From the NCBI GenBank assembly GCA_963696675.1, contig CAVOLM010000069.1, forward strand, positions 124,001 to 188,000: 64,000 nucleotides of DNA, given 5' to 3'. Origin of the DNA: DATBVX01 sp963696675. Its GTDB lineage: Bacteria > Pseudomonadota > Gammaproteobacteria > Steroidobacterales > Steroidobacteraceae. The translations under genes were made by a program, and so were the position numbers. Numbering within the stretch: position 1 is the stretch's first letter; the number at the start of each line of letters is the position of its first letter. The notes under the pieces are model-generated. The model made no database searches, was not told the DNA's origin, and saw nothing but the letters and a program-made list of their open reading frames with translations. This document shows, piece by piece, positions 57,668-64,000 of this stretch.

Positions 57668-58492
57668 TCAGGCGAGACTCTGCCAGACCGGTTCGATTCC
57701 AGCGGGTAGCTTAGCCAACCGGCCGGGCGGATTCCAAGGTATTTGTGGATCGTGGAAGTCCGATCCGATCGAGCCTGCCAACCCGAAGCGGGCGGCGAGG
57801 GCGGCGAGGGGCTCGATGTGCGCCTGGGCGCGGCCGCACACCACTTCGATCGCGGTACCACCACTGTCGCGAAACACAGTCACGAGCTGGCGCCGTGCGC
57901 CGGCGGAAAGCATGTAGCGCATCGGGTGCGCGAGGACCGCGACCCCGCCCGCGGCGCGAATCCACGGCACGACCTCGGAAACATCCGGGTAGTTCGCGGC
58001 TACGTGCGCAGCGCCGCCACGTCCGAGGTAACGCTTGAATGCCTCCGCCATGCTGTGTACGTGCCGGCCCGAGACCAGAGCGCGGGCCAGATGCGTTCGC
58101 GTAACAATCGAATGCCCAGCCTCGAGCTGCGCGAGCATTGCACGCCCCGGAATCGACTTGCGCTCCAGTCGCTCGGCGAGCGCCGCGAGGCGCGAGCGGC
58201 GGAGCACCTGCAGGCGGTCGATTCCCTCAACCAGCGCCGGACTTCGAGAATCGATGCCGAGCCCGATGACATGAATCGTCTGCGCGCGCCAGGTCGAGGA
58301 CAGTTCGATGCCGTCGAGCATGCGCAGGCCACGCTGGACACACTGTCCACGCGCGGCTTCGAGTCCCGCGGTCGTGTCGTGATCGGTGAGGGCCATCAGC
58401 TCCACGCCCGCATCCGCGACTCGATCCACCAGCTCGGTGGGCGAGAGTACCCCGTCGGAGTGATTCGAATGCAGGTGCAGATCGACGTTCAT
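57668..58492 (-). CDS. PHP-domain phosphatase (RNase AM/YciV-like, 3',5'-nucleotide-processing)
   Basis: 275-codon PHP protein. Metal-binding motifs are visible: VDLHLHSNHSDGVLSPTEL at the N-terminus, ALTDHDTTAGLEAA, GIELSSTWRAQTIHVIGLG and AHPMRYM near the end with GSDFHDPQ. The E. coli relative (YciV/RNase AM) acts on 5'-phosphorylated RNA ends and 3',5'-bisphosphates. The ATG at 58492 is chosen as the frame extends further upstream without conserved sequence. It is downstream of the DUF3301 gene (7-bp gap). Confidence 0.9.
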   Translation of the reverse strand: MNVDLHLHSNHSDGVLSPTELVDRVADAGVELMALTDHDTTAGLEAARGQCVQRGLRMLDGIELSSTWRAQTIHVIGLGIDSRSPALVEGIDRLQVLRRSRLAALAERLERKSIPGRAMLAQLEAGHSIVTRTHLARALVSGRHVHSMAEAFKRYLGRGGAAHVAANYPDVSEVVPWIRAAGGVAVLAHPMRYMLSAGARRQLVTVFRDSGGTAIEVVCGRAQAHIEPLAALAARFGLAGSIGSDFHDPQIPWNPPGRLAKLPAGIEPVWQSLA

Positions 58493-58499
58493 CGGGCCT

Positions 58500-58811
58500 T
58501 CAGTGAACCTGGCGCGGCGCAAGTCCGACCGCCTCGAGCGTGACGCCCAGAAGTACCACGAATCCCTGTCGCCGGGTCGAACCGTCGTCGGTGTAGTCGA
58601 AGACGTAGTTCCTGCGCCAAGTGAGCCGCCCGGTGGAATCGCGTGCCGGGCGCATGCCGCTGAACGCCACGGTGCCATCGAGGAATTGCACGTTGGCCGT
58701 GCGACAGGTGTCGAGTGCAACGGCATTGGCGTGCTCGCGAGCCCGCAGGGCTGCTTGCCAGAACCAGGCCGTGAACAGGGCACCGAGCACCAGAATGAAA
58801 GCGAACCACAT
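58500..58811 (-). CDS. DUF3301 family membrane-anchored protein
   Basis: 103-aa protein with an N-terminal helix (MWFAFILVLGALFTAWFWQA) and a conserved soluble part (ALDTCRTANVQFLDGTVAF and RRNYVFDYTDDGSTRRQGFV). The DUF3301 group is of unknown function and mostly found in Gammaproteobacteria. It is first in the minus-strand run leading to arfB and divergent from yrfG, with 22 bp between starts. Confidence 0.82.
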   Translation of the reverse strand: MWFAFILVLGALFTAWFWQAALRAREHANAVALDTCRTANVQFLDGTVAFSGMRPARDSTGRLTWRRNYVFDYTDDGSTRRQGFVVLLGVTLEAVGLAPRQVH

Positions 58812-58833
58812 CCGGCCGTATGATACCGGCGCC

Positions 58834-59556
58834 ATGCACACACCGCTCCCATCCATTCCCGATTGGGGCCGGATCGATACCGTGCTCCTGGACATGGATG
58901 GCACGATCCTGGACCTGAAATTCGACAACACGTTCTGGCGTGAAATCGTGCCGGCGAGATTCGCCGCCGCACGGGGCCTGGAGCTCGATGCGGCTAAGGC
59001 GCACCTGCGACCGGTGTTTGCCGCCAAGCAAGGTACGCTCGACTGGTACTGCATCGAGTACTGGAGCCGCGAGCTCGATCTCGACCTCGAGCAGCTCAAG
59101 CGCGAGACGCGCGAACAGATCACCTGGCTCCCGCAAGCGGAGCGCTTCGTGCGCAGCGTACGGGGCCTGGGCAAACGCCTCGCGCTCGTGACCAACGCCC
59201 ACACGACCACACTGGCGATCAAGAACGAGCACCTCGATTTCAGCGGGCACTTCGATGCGGTGTACTCCTCCCATACGTTCGGCTCGCCCAAGGAAAGTGC
59301 GCCCTTCTGGAGCGCTCTGCTGGAAGTTGAGCGTTTCGTTCGCGAGCGCACGCTGTTCGTGGATGACAGCCTGCCCGTGCTGCGCGCGGCGCGTGATTTC
59401 GGAGTAGGGTGGATCTATGCGATCGCCCGGCCCGACAGCAGCCAGCCGCGACGCGAGATCGCCGAGTTTCCTGCAGTCAATTCAATCGACGAGCTGTTGG
59501 GGAAGTTCTGCACAGGTTTCATGGGCGCGACCGAGCCTCCGCAAGCCTCTGGCTAG
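58834..59556 (+). CDS. yrfG: HAD hydrolase YrfG (GMP/IMP nucleotidase-like)
   Basis: 240-aa HAD phosphatase that in E. coli dephosphorylates GMP and IMP. The nucleophile motif is VLLDMDGTILDLKFDNTFW (Asp20 and Asp22), with motif II ALVTNAHTTTLAIKNEH and motif IV RTLFVDDSLPVLRAARDFG. The last 20 residues (KFCTGFMGATEPPQASG region) are encoded by the left arm of a long palindromic repeat and probably differ from a normal family end. ATG 58834 follows AGCGCC; start choice is clear. Confidence 0.88.
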   Translation: MHTPLPSIPDWGRIDTVLLDMDGTILDLKFDNTFWREIVPARFAAARGLELDAAKAHLRPVFAAKQGTLDWYCIEYWSRELDLDLEQLKRETREQITWLPQAERFVRSVRGLGKRLALVTNAHTTTLAIKNEHLDFSGHFDAVYSSHTFGSPKESAPFWSALLEVERFVRERTLFVDDSLPVLRAARDFGVGWIYAIARPDSSQPRREIAEFPAVNSIDELLGKFCTGFMGATEPPQASG

Positions 59557-59766
59557 GCGCGAGGCGCAGTCGATATGTCGATATCGGCAAGACTCGCAAC
59601 GACGCTATAGGCTTGCCGAGGCCGGTCCCGTACGGGTTGCGTCGCGAACGGGCAGCTGCGTCGTTGCAACGCTTGCCAATGGAAGCGACCATTGGCTGCG
59701 CGATGCGCCTAGCACTGCACCGTTGGCGACACAACGCGCTCCATGAAACCTGTGCAGAGCTTCCCC
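59499..59766. repeat. Long palindrome spanning the yrfG 3' end and the RDD leader
   Basis: GGGGAAGTTCTGCACAGG at 59499 pairs with CCTGTGCAGAGCTTCCCC at 59749-59766; the arms continue through TTTCATGG. Inner segments also pair: CTAGGCGCGAGGCGCAG with CTGCGCGATGCGCCTAG, GCAAG..CGCAACGACG with CGTCGTTGC..CTTGC, and CCAATG..CATTGG. The left arm lies in coding sequence and the right arm ends just before the ribosome-binding site of the RDD gene (CGGAGGTGG at 59767-59775). It is a different type from the core family. Confidence 0.8.
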
Positions 59767-59779
59767 ACGGAGGTGGCCA

Positions 59780-60310
59780 TTGAGCGACGCAACTGCGGTT
59801 GAAGGGGTCGAATACGCGGGCTTCTGGGTCCGGTTCGCAGCGTCAATCATCGACAGCATCCTGGTGAGCCTGACGATCTCCCCGCTGGCGAGCGCGATCT
59901 ATCGTTCCTCAGCGTACGACAACATCTCGATCAACAGTGACCCGGCGCAGATGCTGAGCGCCCTGAGCGCCGAGATGTGGAGCCCGGCTTCCCGGGCGTC
60001 ATTCATCCTCACCGCGATCGCCGTTATCGTGTTCTGGATCTACAAGTCCGCGACCCCGGGCAAGATGATCTTCGGTGCGAAGATCGTCGATGCGAATACC
60101 GGCGGACCACTGACGACGGGCCAGTGCATCGGTCGTTATCTGGGGTATTACGTTTCGCTCTTCACGCTGTGCATCGGCTTTCTGTGGGTTGCTTTCGATC
60201 CACGCAAGCAGGGATTTCACGACAAGCTCGCGGGCACGGTGGTCATCCGTAAGCGCCGCAACGCCGCGGCCCACTTCAAGGGCCCGCCGCCACCGGTCAA
60301 TCCAGGATAG
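59780..60310 (+). CDS. RDD-domain membrane protein
   Basis: 176-aa protein with three membrane helices and the RDD pattern: YAGFWVRFAASIIDSILVSL (R...D), then ATPGKMIFGAKIVDANTGGP and the end WVAFDPRKQGFHDKLAGTVV (R..D...F.D). It starts with TTG at 59780 behind a strong GGAGGTGG site. Function is unknown; RDD proteins are linked to transport. A copy of the core palindrome follows its stop codon. Confidence 0.9.
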   Translation: MSDATAVEGVEYAGFWVRFAASIIDSILVSLTISPLASAIYRSSAYDNISINSDPAQMLSALSAEMWSPASRASFILTAIAVIVFWIYKSATPGKMIFGAKIVDANTGGPLTTGQCIGRYLGYYVSLFTLCIGFLWVAFDPRKQGFHDKLAGTVVIRKRRNAAAHFKGPPPPVNPG

Positions 60311-60316
60311 TTGCAG

Positions 60317-60480
60317 GCTGAGCGTGTCTTGCGGGCTGGGTGTTCATCAGCGAGCCGTTCGGATTTGATTATGCGAATGAGACGGCGGTGAACAGCGCGA
60401 GCGGTAAGGTGCGTCGTCCTACGATGTACCCTTCGTGTCGGCTCAGGTGATGAATACCCAGCCCGCAAGACACGCTCAGC
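60317..60480 (-). repeat. Core-palindrome family, copy D
   Basis: The arms pair over about 40 bp (GCTGAGCGTGTCTTGCGGGC, then GGGTATTCATCACCTGAGCC). The inner arm is shared with copy C, but the outermost 15 bp are different and still self-complementary. The core is read on the minus strand: GACACGAAGG, GCTCGCGCTGTTCACC and AATCAAATCCGAACGGC. It fills the gap between the convergent RDD and rhlB genes. Confidence 0.88.
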
Positions 60481-60490
60481 TAGTACCGTC

Positions 60491-61777
60491 CTAGGTTCGG
60501 GCGCGCGAAGTGCGCCGCTGACGACGGCTGCGGTGATGACGGTGTGAGTGCGGGGTCCCTGCTTCCGCGTCGGGCCGCGGGCGGCGCGCGCCCGGCCAGG
60601 TCACTACGGCGAGCATCTCCGGTGAGATCGCTTCTACAGGGACTTTGTGGCCGATGTAGGTTTCAATTTCGGGCAGGGAGATCACATATTCTTCACATCC
60701 GAAGCTGATCGCATCGCCCTCGGCGCCCAAGCGCGCCGTTCGGCCAATGCGATGCACGTAGTCCTCCGCGTCCTGCGGCAGGTCGTAGTTGAAGATGTGA
60801 CTCACCTCGGGCACATGCAGGCCGCGCGAAGCGACGTCCGTGGCGATCAGGATGGCGAGGTTGCCGCTGTGAAAGTCGCGCAGCATTCTCAGGCGCTTGC
60901 GCTGCGGAACGTCTCCGGAAAGCGCTTCGGCGTGAAAACCGTTCGCAGTGAGGACCTGCTCGAGCTCATCGGCCATGCGACGCGTATTGACGAACACCAT
61001 GGTGCGATGCGGGTCCATGTGCCGCAGCAGCCCGATCAGCAACGGCAGTTTTTCGTTCATAGCCGGGAAATAAAGGACTTGCCGCACACTGTCGACCATG
61101 ACCTTGTCAGGCTCGACGCGCACCAGCTCGGGATTGTTCATGTGCTCGTACGCGAGTTCGAGCACGCGGTACGACAACGTGGCGGAAAAGAGCATCGACA
61201 GGCGCTGTTCCGGACGCGGCAGACGGCGCAGGACATAGCGGATATCCGCGATAAAGCCGAGATCGAACATCCGGTCGGCCTCATCCAGGACGGCCACCTG
61301 GACGTGCCGCAGATCGAACACGCGCTGCTTGAAGAAATCGATGGTGCGCCCAGGCGTTCCGATCAGCACATCGACGCCCTGTTCGAGGGTGCGCCGTTGT
61401 TTTTCGTAGTCCGTGCCCCCAAATGCCAGTCCCAGGGTCAACCCCGTGAACTGGCCGAGCGCTTCGGCATCCTTGTGGATCTGTACCGCGAGCTCACGCG
61501 TCGGCGCCAGTACCAGCGCGCGCGGCGCCGTGCCGGGGCGTGTGGGCGAGGCGGCGCGAGTCAGCAGGCTGTTGTAGAGCGCCACCAGGAACGCGGCGGT
61601 CTTACCGGTGCCAGTTTGTGCCTGGCCCGCAACATCGCGTCCCGCCAATGCGATTGGGAGCGTTTGCGCCTGGATCGGCGTACAGAATTCAAATCCGGCT
61701 TCCGCGATTCCGCGTGAGAGGCTTACAGGAAGATTCAGTGAATCAAAGCGCAGTTCAGATAGATGTGTTTCTGTCAT
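60491..61777 (-). CDS. rhlB: DEAD-box RNA helicase RhlB
   Basis: ATP-dependent RNA helicase of the degradosome, acting with RNase E. The Q-motif is GFEFCTPIQAQTLPIALAGRD, motif I AQTGTGKTAAFLVAL, motif II VLDEADRMFDLGFI, motif III LFSATLSYR and motif VI HRIGRTARLG. The C-terminus is basic (HSHRHHRSRRQRR), which may bind RNA. The ATG at 61777 gives the family start MTETHLSELRFDSLNLP. It is divergent from trxA, the conserved gammaproteobacterial arrangement. Confidence 0.95.
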   Translation of the reverse strand: MTETHLSELRFDSLNLPVSLSRGIAEAGFEFCTPIQAQTLPIALAGRDVAGQAQTGTGKTAAFLVALYNSLLTRAASPTRPGTAPRALVLAPTRELAVQIHKDAEALGQFTGLTLGLAFGGTDYEKQRRTLEQGVDVLIGTPGRTIDFFKQRVFDLRHVQVAVLDEADRMFDLGFIADIRYVLRRLPRPEQRLSMLFSATLSYRVLELAYEHMNNPELVRVEPDKVMVDSVRQVLYFPAMNEKLPLLIGLLRHMDPHRTMVFVNTRRMADELEQVLTANGFHAEALSGDVPQRKRLRMLRDFHSGNLAILIATDVASRGLHVPEVSHIFNYDLPQDAEDYVHRIGRTARLGAEGDAISFGCEEYVISLPEIETYIGHKVPVEAISPEMLAVVTWPGARRPRPDAEAGTPHSHRHHRSRRQRRTSRART

Positions 61778-61973
61778 CGAGGAGACAATTGATTCGAAGT
61801 GGTGAGCGCGAGGCTTGCAAATTGCCTCAAAGTTGGGTCCAATACTGCCCAGCCGTAGCGGCTCCGTCCGCACTTCCTAGAAGCTCCACCACCCGGCCTG
61901 ATTATTTCGATACCCAACGCAGGGTTATTGTAACCGTAAATCGACTGCACCGCGTCCGCCTGACGCTGCAAAC

Positions 61974-61989
61974 GCCCCGAGGGGCTTTT
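61974..61989 (+). other. Possible leader hairpin before trxA-rho
   Basis: GCCC (stem) - CGAG loop - GGGC followed by TTTTCC, 78 bp upstream of trxA on the same strand. It may be a small attenuator; rho operons are autoregulated through their leader in E. coli, but this specific function is inference. Confidence 0.3.
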
Positions 61990-62066
61990 CCTTCATCAAA
62001 TTCCACATCGCATTGACGAGTTCGCACATCTTCATCCTTCATTTTCCCTTTGGGAGGTAGTTCCGA

Positions 62067-62393
62067 GTGGGCAAGCAAATCGTTCACACCACAGACGCCA
62101 CGTTCGACGAGGACATTCTGAAATCTGCTACACCTGTGCTGCTCGACTTCTGGGCGGAGTGGTGTGGTCCGTGCAAGATGATCGCGCCGGTACTCGACGA
62201 AATCGCCGAGGAATACAAGGACCGGCTCAAGATCGCCAAGATCAACATCGATGAGAATCCGCACACGCCGCCTCGTTTCGGCATCCGCGGGATTCCGACG
62301 CTGATCCTGTTCAAGAACGGCACGGTGGAGGCGCAAAAAGTCGGCGCTGTCTCCAAGTCACAACTCGCCGCCTTCCTGGACAGCAACCTGTGA
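62067..62393 (+). CDS. trxA: Thioredoxin TrxA
   Basis: 108-aa cytoplasmic redox protein that reduces disulfides, with the active-site WCGPCK (residues 32-37) and the GIPTLILFKNG cis-proline loop. The start is GTG at 62067 with a GGGAGG ribosome-binding site 9 bp ahead. The rho start codon overlaps its TGA by one base (GTGA at 62390), so rho may be translationally coupled. Order and orientation match E. coli trxA-rho. Confidence 0.97.
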   Translation: MGKQIVHTTDATFDEDILKSATPVLLDFWAEWCGPCKMIAPVLDEIAEEYKDRLKIAKINIDENPHTPPRFGIRGIPTLILFKNGTVEAQKVGAVSKSQLAAFLDSNL

Positions 62394-63832
62394 GAGGCTA
62401 TCTCGGTAATTCGGCTCGCAGCCGACCCAAGGGGCAGGGTGGCGGTCGTCAGAACCGCAACAATGATCCCAACCGTGGCGGACGGCAGGATGATTTCCTG
62501 CCCGAGGACAACTTCGCCGACGGCGAAGGCCTCGACGTCATCACACCCAGCGAGCTTGCGGCCACGCGCCGCTCGATGAATCTCACTGAGCTCAAGACCA
62601 AGCCGGTCTCGGAGCTGGTGGATCTCGCCACGCAGATGAACCTCGAGAACATCGCGCGTTCTCGCAAGCAGGACATCATCTTCGCCATCCTCAAGGCGCA
62701 CGCGCGCAATGGCGAGGACATCTACGGCGATGGCGTGCTCGAGATCCTGCAGGACGGCTTCGGCTTCCTGCGCTCGGCCGACAGCTCGTACCTGGCCGGC
62801 CCGGATGACATTTACGTCAGTCCAAGCCAGATCCGTCGCTTCAATCTGCGCACCGGGGATTCGATCTCCGGCCTGATTCGCCCGCCGAAGGATGGCGAGC
62901 GCTACTTCGCGCTGCTGAAGGTCGGCGAGATCAACTTCGATTCGCCGGAAAACTCGCGTCACAAGGTCCTGTTCGAGAACCTGACGCCGCTATTCCCGAA
63001 AGAGCGCCTGAAGCTCGAGCGCGGCAACGGCAGCACGGAAGACCTGACGGCCCGCACCATCGATCTCATGGCGCCCATCGGCAAGGGCCAGCGTGGCCTC
63101 ATCGTGTCCCCGCCCAAGGCGGGCAAGACGATGCTGCTGCAGAACATCGCGACTGCCATCACCGCGAATCATCCCGAGTGCTACCTCATCGTGCTGCTCA
63201 TCGACGAGCGGCCGGAAGAGGTCACCGAGATGCAGCGCACCGTGAAGGGCGAGGTGGTGTCGAGCACGTTCGACGAGCCTGCCAGCCGCCACGTCCAGGT
63301 CGCCGAGATGGTGATCGAGAAGGCGAAACGGCTGGTCGAGCACAAGCGTGACGTCGTGATCCTGCTCGACTCGATCACGCGACTGGCGCGTGCCTACAAC
63401 ACCGTGGTGCCCTCATCGGGCAAGGTGTTGACGGGTGGCGTCGACGCGAACGCGCTGCAGCGGCCCAAGCGCTTCTTCGGTGCGGCGCGCAACATCGAGG
63501 AAGGCGGGAGCCTCACGATCCTCGCCACCGCGCTGATCGATACCGGCTCGAAGATGGACGATGTCATCTACGAGGAATTCAAGGGAACCGGCAACTCCGA
63601 GATTCACCTCGACCGGCGTATCTCTGAAAAGCGTGTATTCCCGGCGTTCAACATCAATCGCTCCGGCACGCGCAAGGAAGAGCTGATTACGGCCCAGGAC
63701 GAGCTGGCGAAGATGTGGATCCTGCGCAAGCTCCTGCACCCGATGGACGAGCTGGCTGCAATCGAGTTCCTGCTCGATAAGATGAAGGACACGAAGACCA
63801 ACGCCGAGTTCTTCGATGCGATGAAGCGGTAG
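62390..63832 (+). CDS. rho: Transcription termination factor Rho with an N-terminal basic extension
   Basis: Hexameric RNA helicase that ends transcription. The RNA-binding cold-shock-like region (EILQDGFGFLRSADSSYLAG), P-loop GLIVSPPKAGKTMLLQNIA, Walker-B VVILLDSITRLARAYN and the Q/R-loop near GGVDANALQRPKRFFGAARN are all intact. The GTG at 62390 adds about 62 residues before the E. coli-like start (MNLTELKTKPVSELV at 62576). This extension is rich in Gly, Asn, Arg and acidic residues (GGGRQNRNNDPNRGGRQ), typical of disordered RNA-binding tails found in some Rho proteins. Starting at 62576 would leave no ribosome-binding site, so the long form is preferred. Confidence 0.95.
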   Translation: MRGYLGNSARSRPKGQGGGRQNRNNDPNRGGRQDDFLPEDNFADGEGLDVITPSELAATRRSMNLTELKTKPVSELVDLATQMNLENIARSRKQDIIFAILKAHARNGEDIYGDGVLEILQDGFGFLRSADSSYLAGPDDIYVSPSQIRRFNLRTGDSISGLIRPPKDGERYFALLKVGEINFDSPENSRHKVLFENLTPLFPKERLKLERGNGSTEDLTARTIDLMAPIGKGQRGLIVSPPKAGKTMLLQNIATAITANHPECYLIVLLIDERPEEVTEMQRTVKGEVVSSTFDEPASRHVQVAEMVIEKAKRLVEHKRDVVILLDSITRLARAYNTVVPSSGKVLTGGVDANALQRPKRFFGAARNIEEGGSLTILATALIDTGSKMDDVIYEEFKGTGNSEIHLDRRISEKRVFPAFNINRSGTRKEELITAQDELAKMWILRKLLHPMDELAAIEFLLDKMKDTKTNAEFFDAMKR

Positions 63833-63910
63833 CGCAACCCGACAGCAGGGGCGCGCAGCCGCGCCGGGTCGGCCTTACCGTTCGACAAAAAAGAAGGGGA
63901 GACACTCCTG

Positions 63911-64000
63911 ATGAAACTCAGGACCGCGGCTTTGTCGGTCGCGGCGATGGGCGTCGTATTTGGCGACATCGGGACCAGCCCGTTGTACGCACTGCGCGCC
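63911..64000 (+). CDS. kup: KUP-family potassium uptake protein, N-terminal fragment
   Basis: Only the first 30 codons are in the window. MKLRTAALSVAAMGVVFGDI and GTSPLYALR match the KUP/HAK/KT start (GVVYGDIGTSPLYA). The gene is cut by the window edge. It follows rho by 78 bp. Confidence 0.8.
   Translation, partial: MKLRTAALSVAAMGVVFGDIGTSPLYALRA

Overview
The window is a GC-rich, gene-dense stretch of a gammaproteobacterial chromosome. The divergent rhlB / trxA-rho arrangement (60.5-63.8 kb), a PlsB-type glycerol-3-phosphate acyltransferase, ArfB, biosynthetic SpeA and a DUF1302-DUF1329-YCF48-MMPL export/import module fit a Nevskiales/Steroidobacterales-like lineage. That placement is inference from gene content, not a database match. 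No rRNA, tRNA, CRISPR array, integrase or transposase was found.

Layout. 0-9 kb: the end of a UvrD-type helicase gene, an EipA (DUF1134) envelope protein, a lipoprotein methyltransferase, an RRM RNA-binding protein, then polyamine and sulfur genes (UPF0016, speA, sseA, a GST, homospermidine synthase). 9-20 kb: a TlpA-like protein, greB, a methyltransferase, an M13 peptidase, a lemA-TPM-TPM set, an L,D-transpeptidase, a thioesterase, a glycosyltransferase and a rhomboid protease. 20-33 kb: a DMT transporter, an orphan contractile-tail sheath-like protein, a DUF4442 thioesterase, a fused 5-oxoprolinase divergent from an SSS transporter, a TonB-dependent receptor and a cNMP-binding patatin. 33-41 kb: a thioesterase, an alkyltransferase-like (ATL) protein, a small alpha/beta hydrolase, two heavily frameshifted genes (DUF885 and an SDR), a small lipoprotein and plsB. 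41-48 kb: the DUF1302-DUF1329-YCF48-MMPL module. 48-64 kb: a PLP decarboxylase, a saccharopine-type reductase, an HAE1 RND pump, arfB-mscS-DUF465-PHP-DUF3301, yrfG, an RDD protein, rhlB, trxA, rho and the start of kup.

The most unusual signal is not a gene. Six intergenic copies of a roughly 155-175 bp palindromic element share an internal core of about 90 nt with three conserved boxes (GACRCGAACG, TTCGCGCTG, AATCAA...GAACGG). Their outer arms are copy-specific or subfamily-specific, yet each arm is matched by its own partner, so the arms covary. Two of the six form the third hairpin of a larger three-hairpin composite (about 390 bp) with terminal inverted repeats, which begins at the stop codon of the gene before it. 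Two further long palindromes of other types lie at 48.14 and 59.5 kb. Most copies lie between convergent genes.

Ten genes in the first 39 kb carry about 20 apparent frameshifts, mostly consistent with single-base insertions. None was seen in the last 25 kb. Many of the broken genes are conserved housekeeping genes, so uncorrected sequencing indels are the simplest explanation, but the cluster at 35.3-38.1 kb could include real decay.
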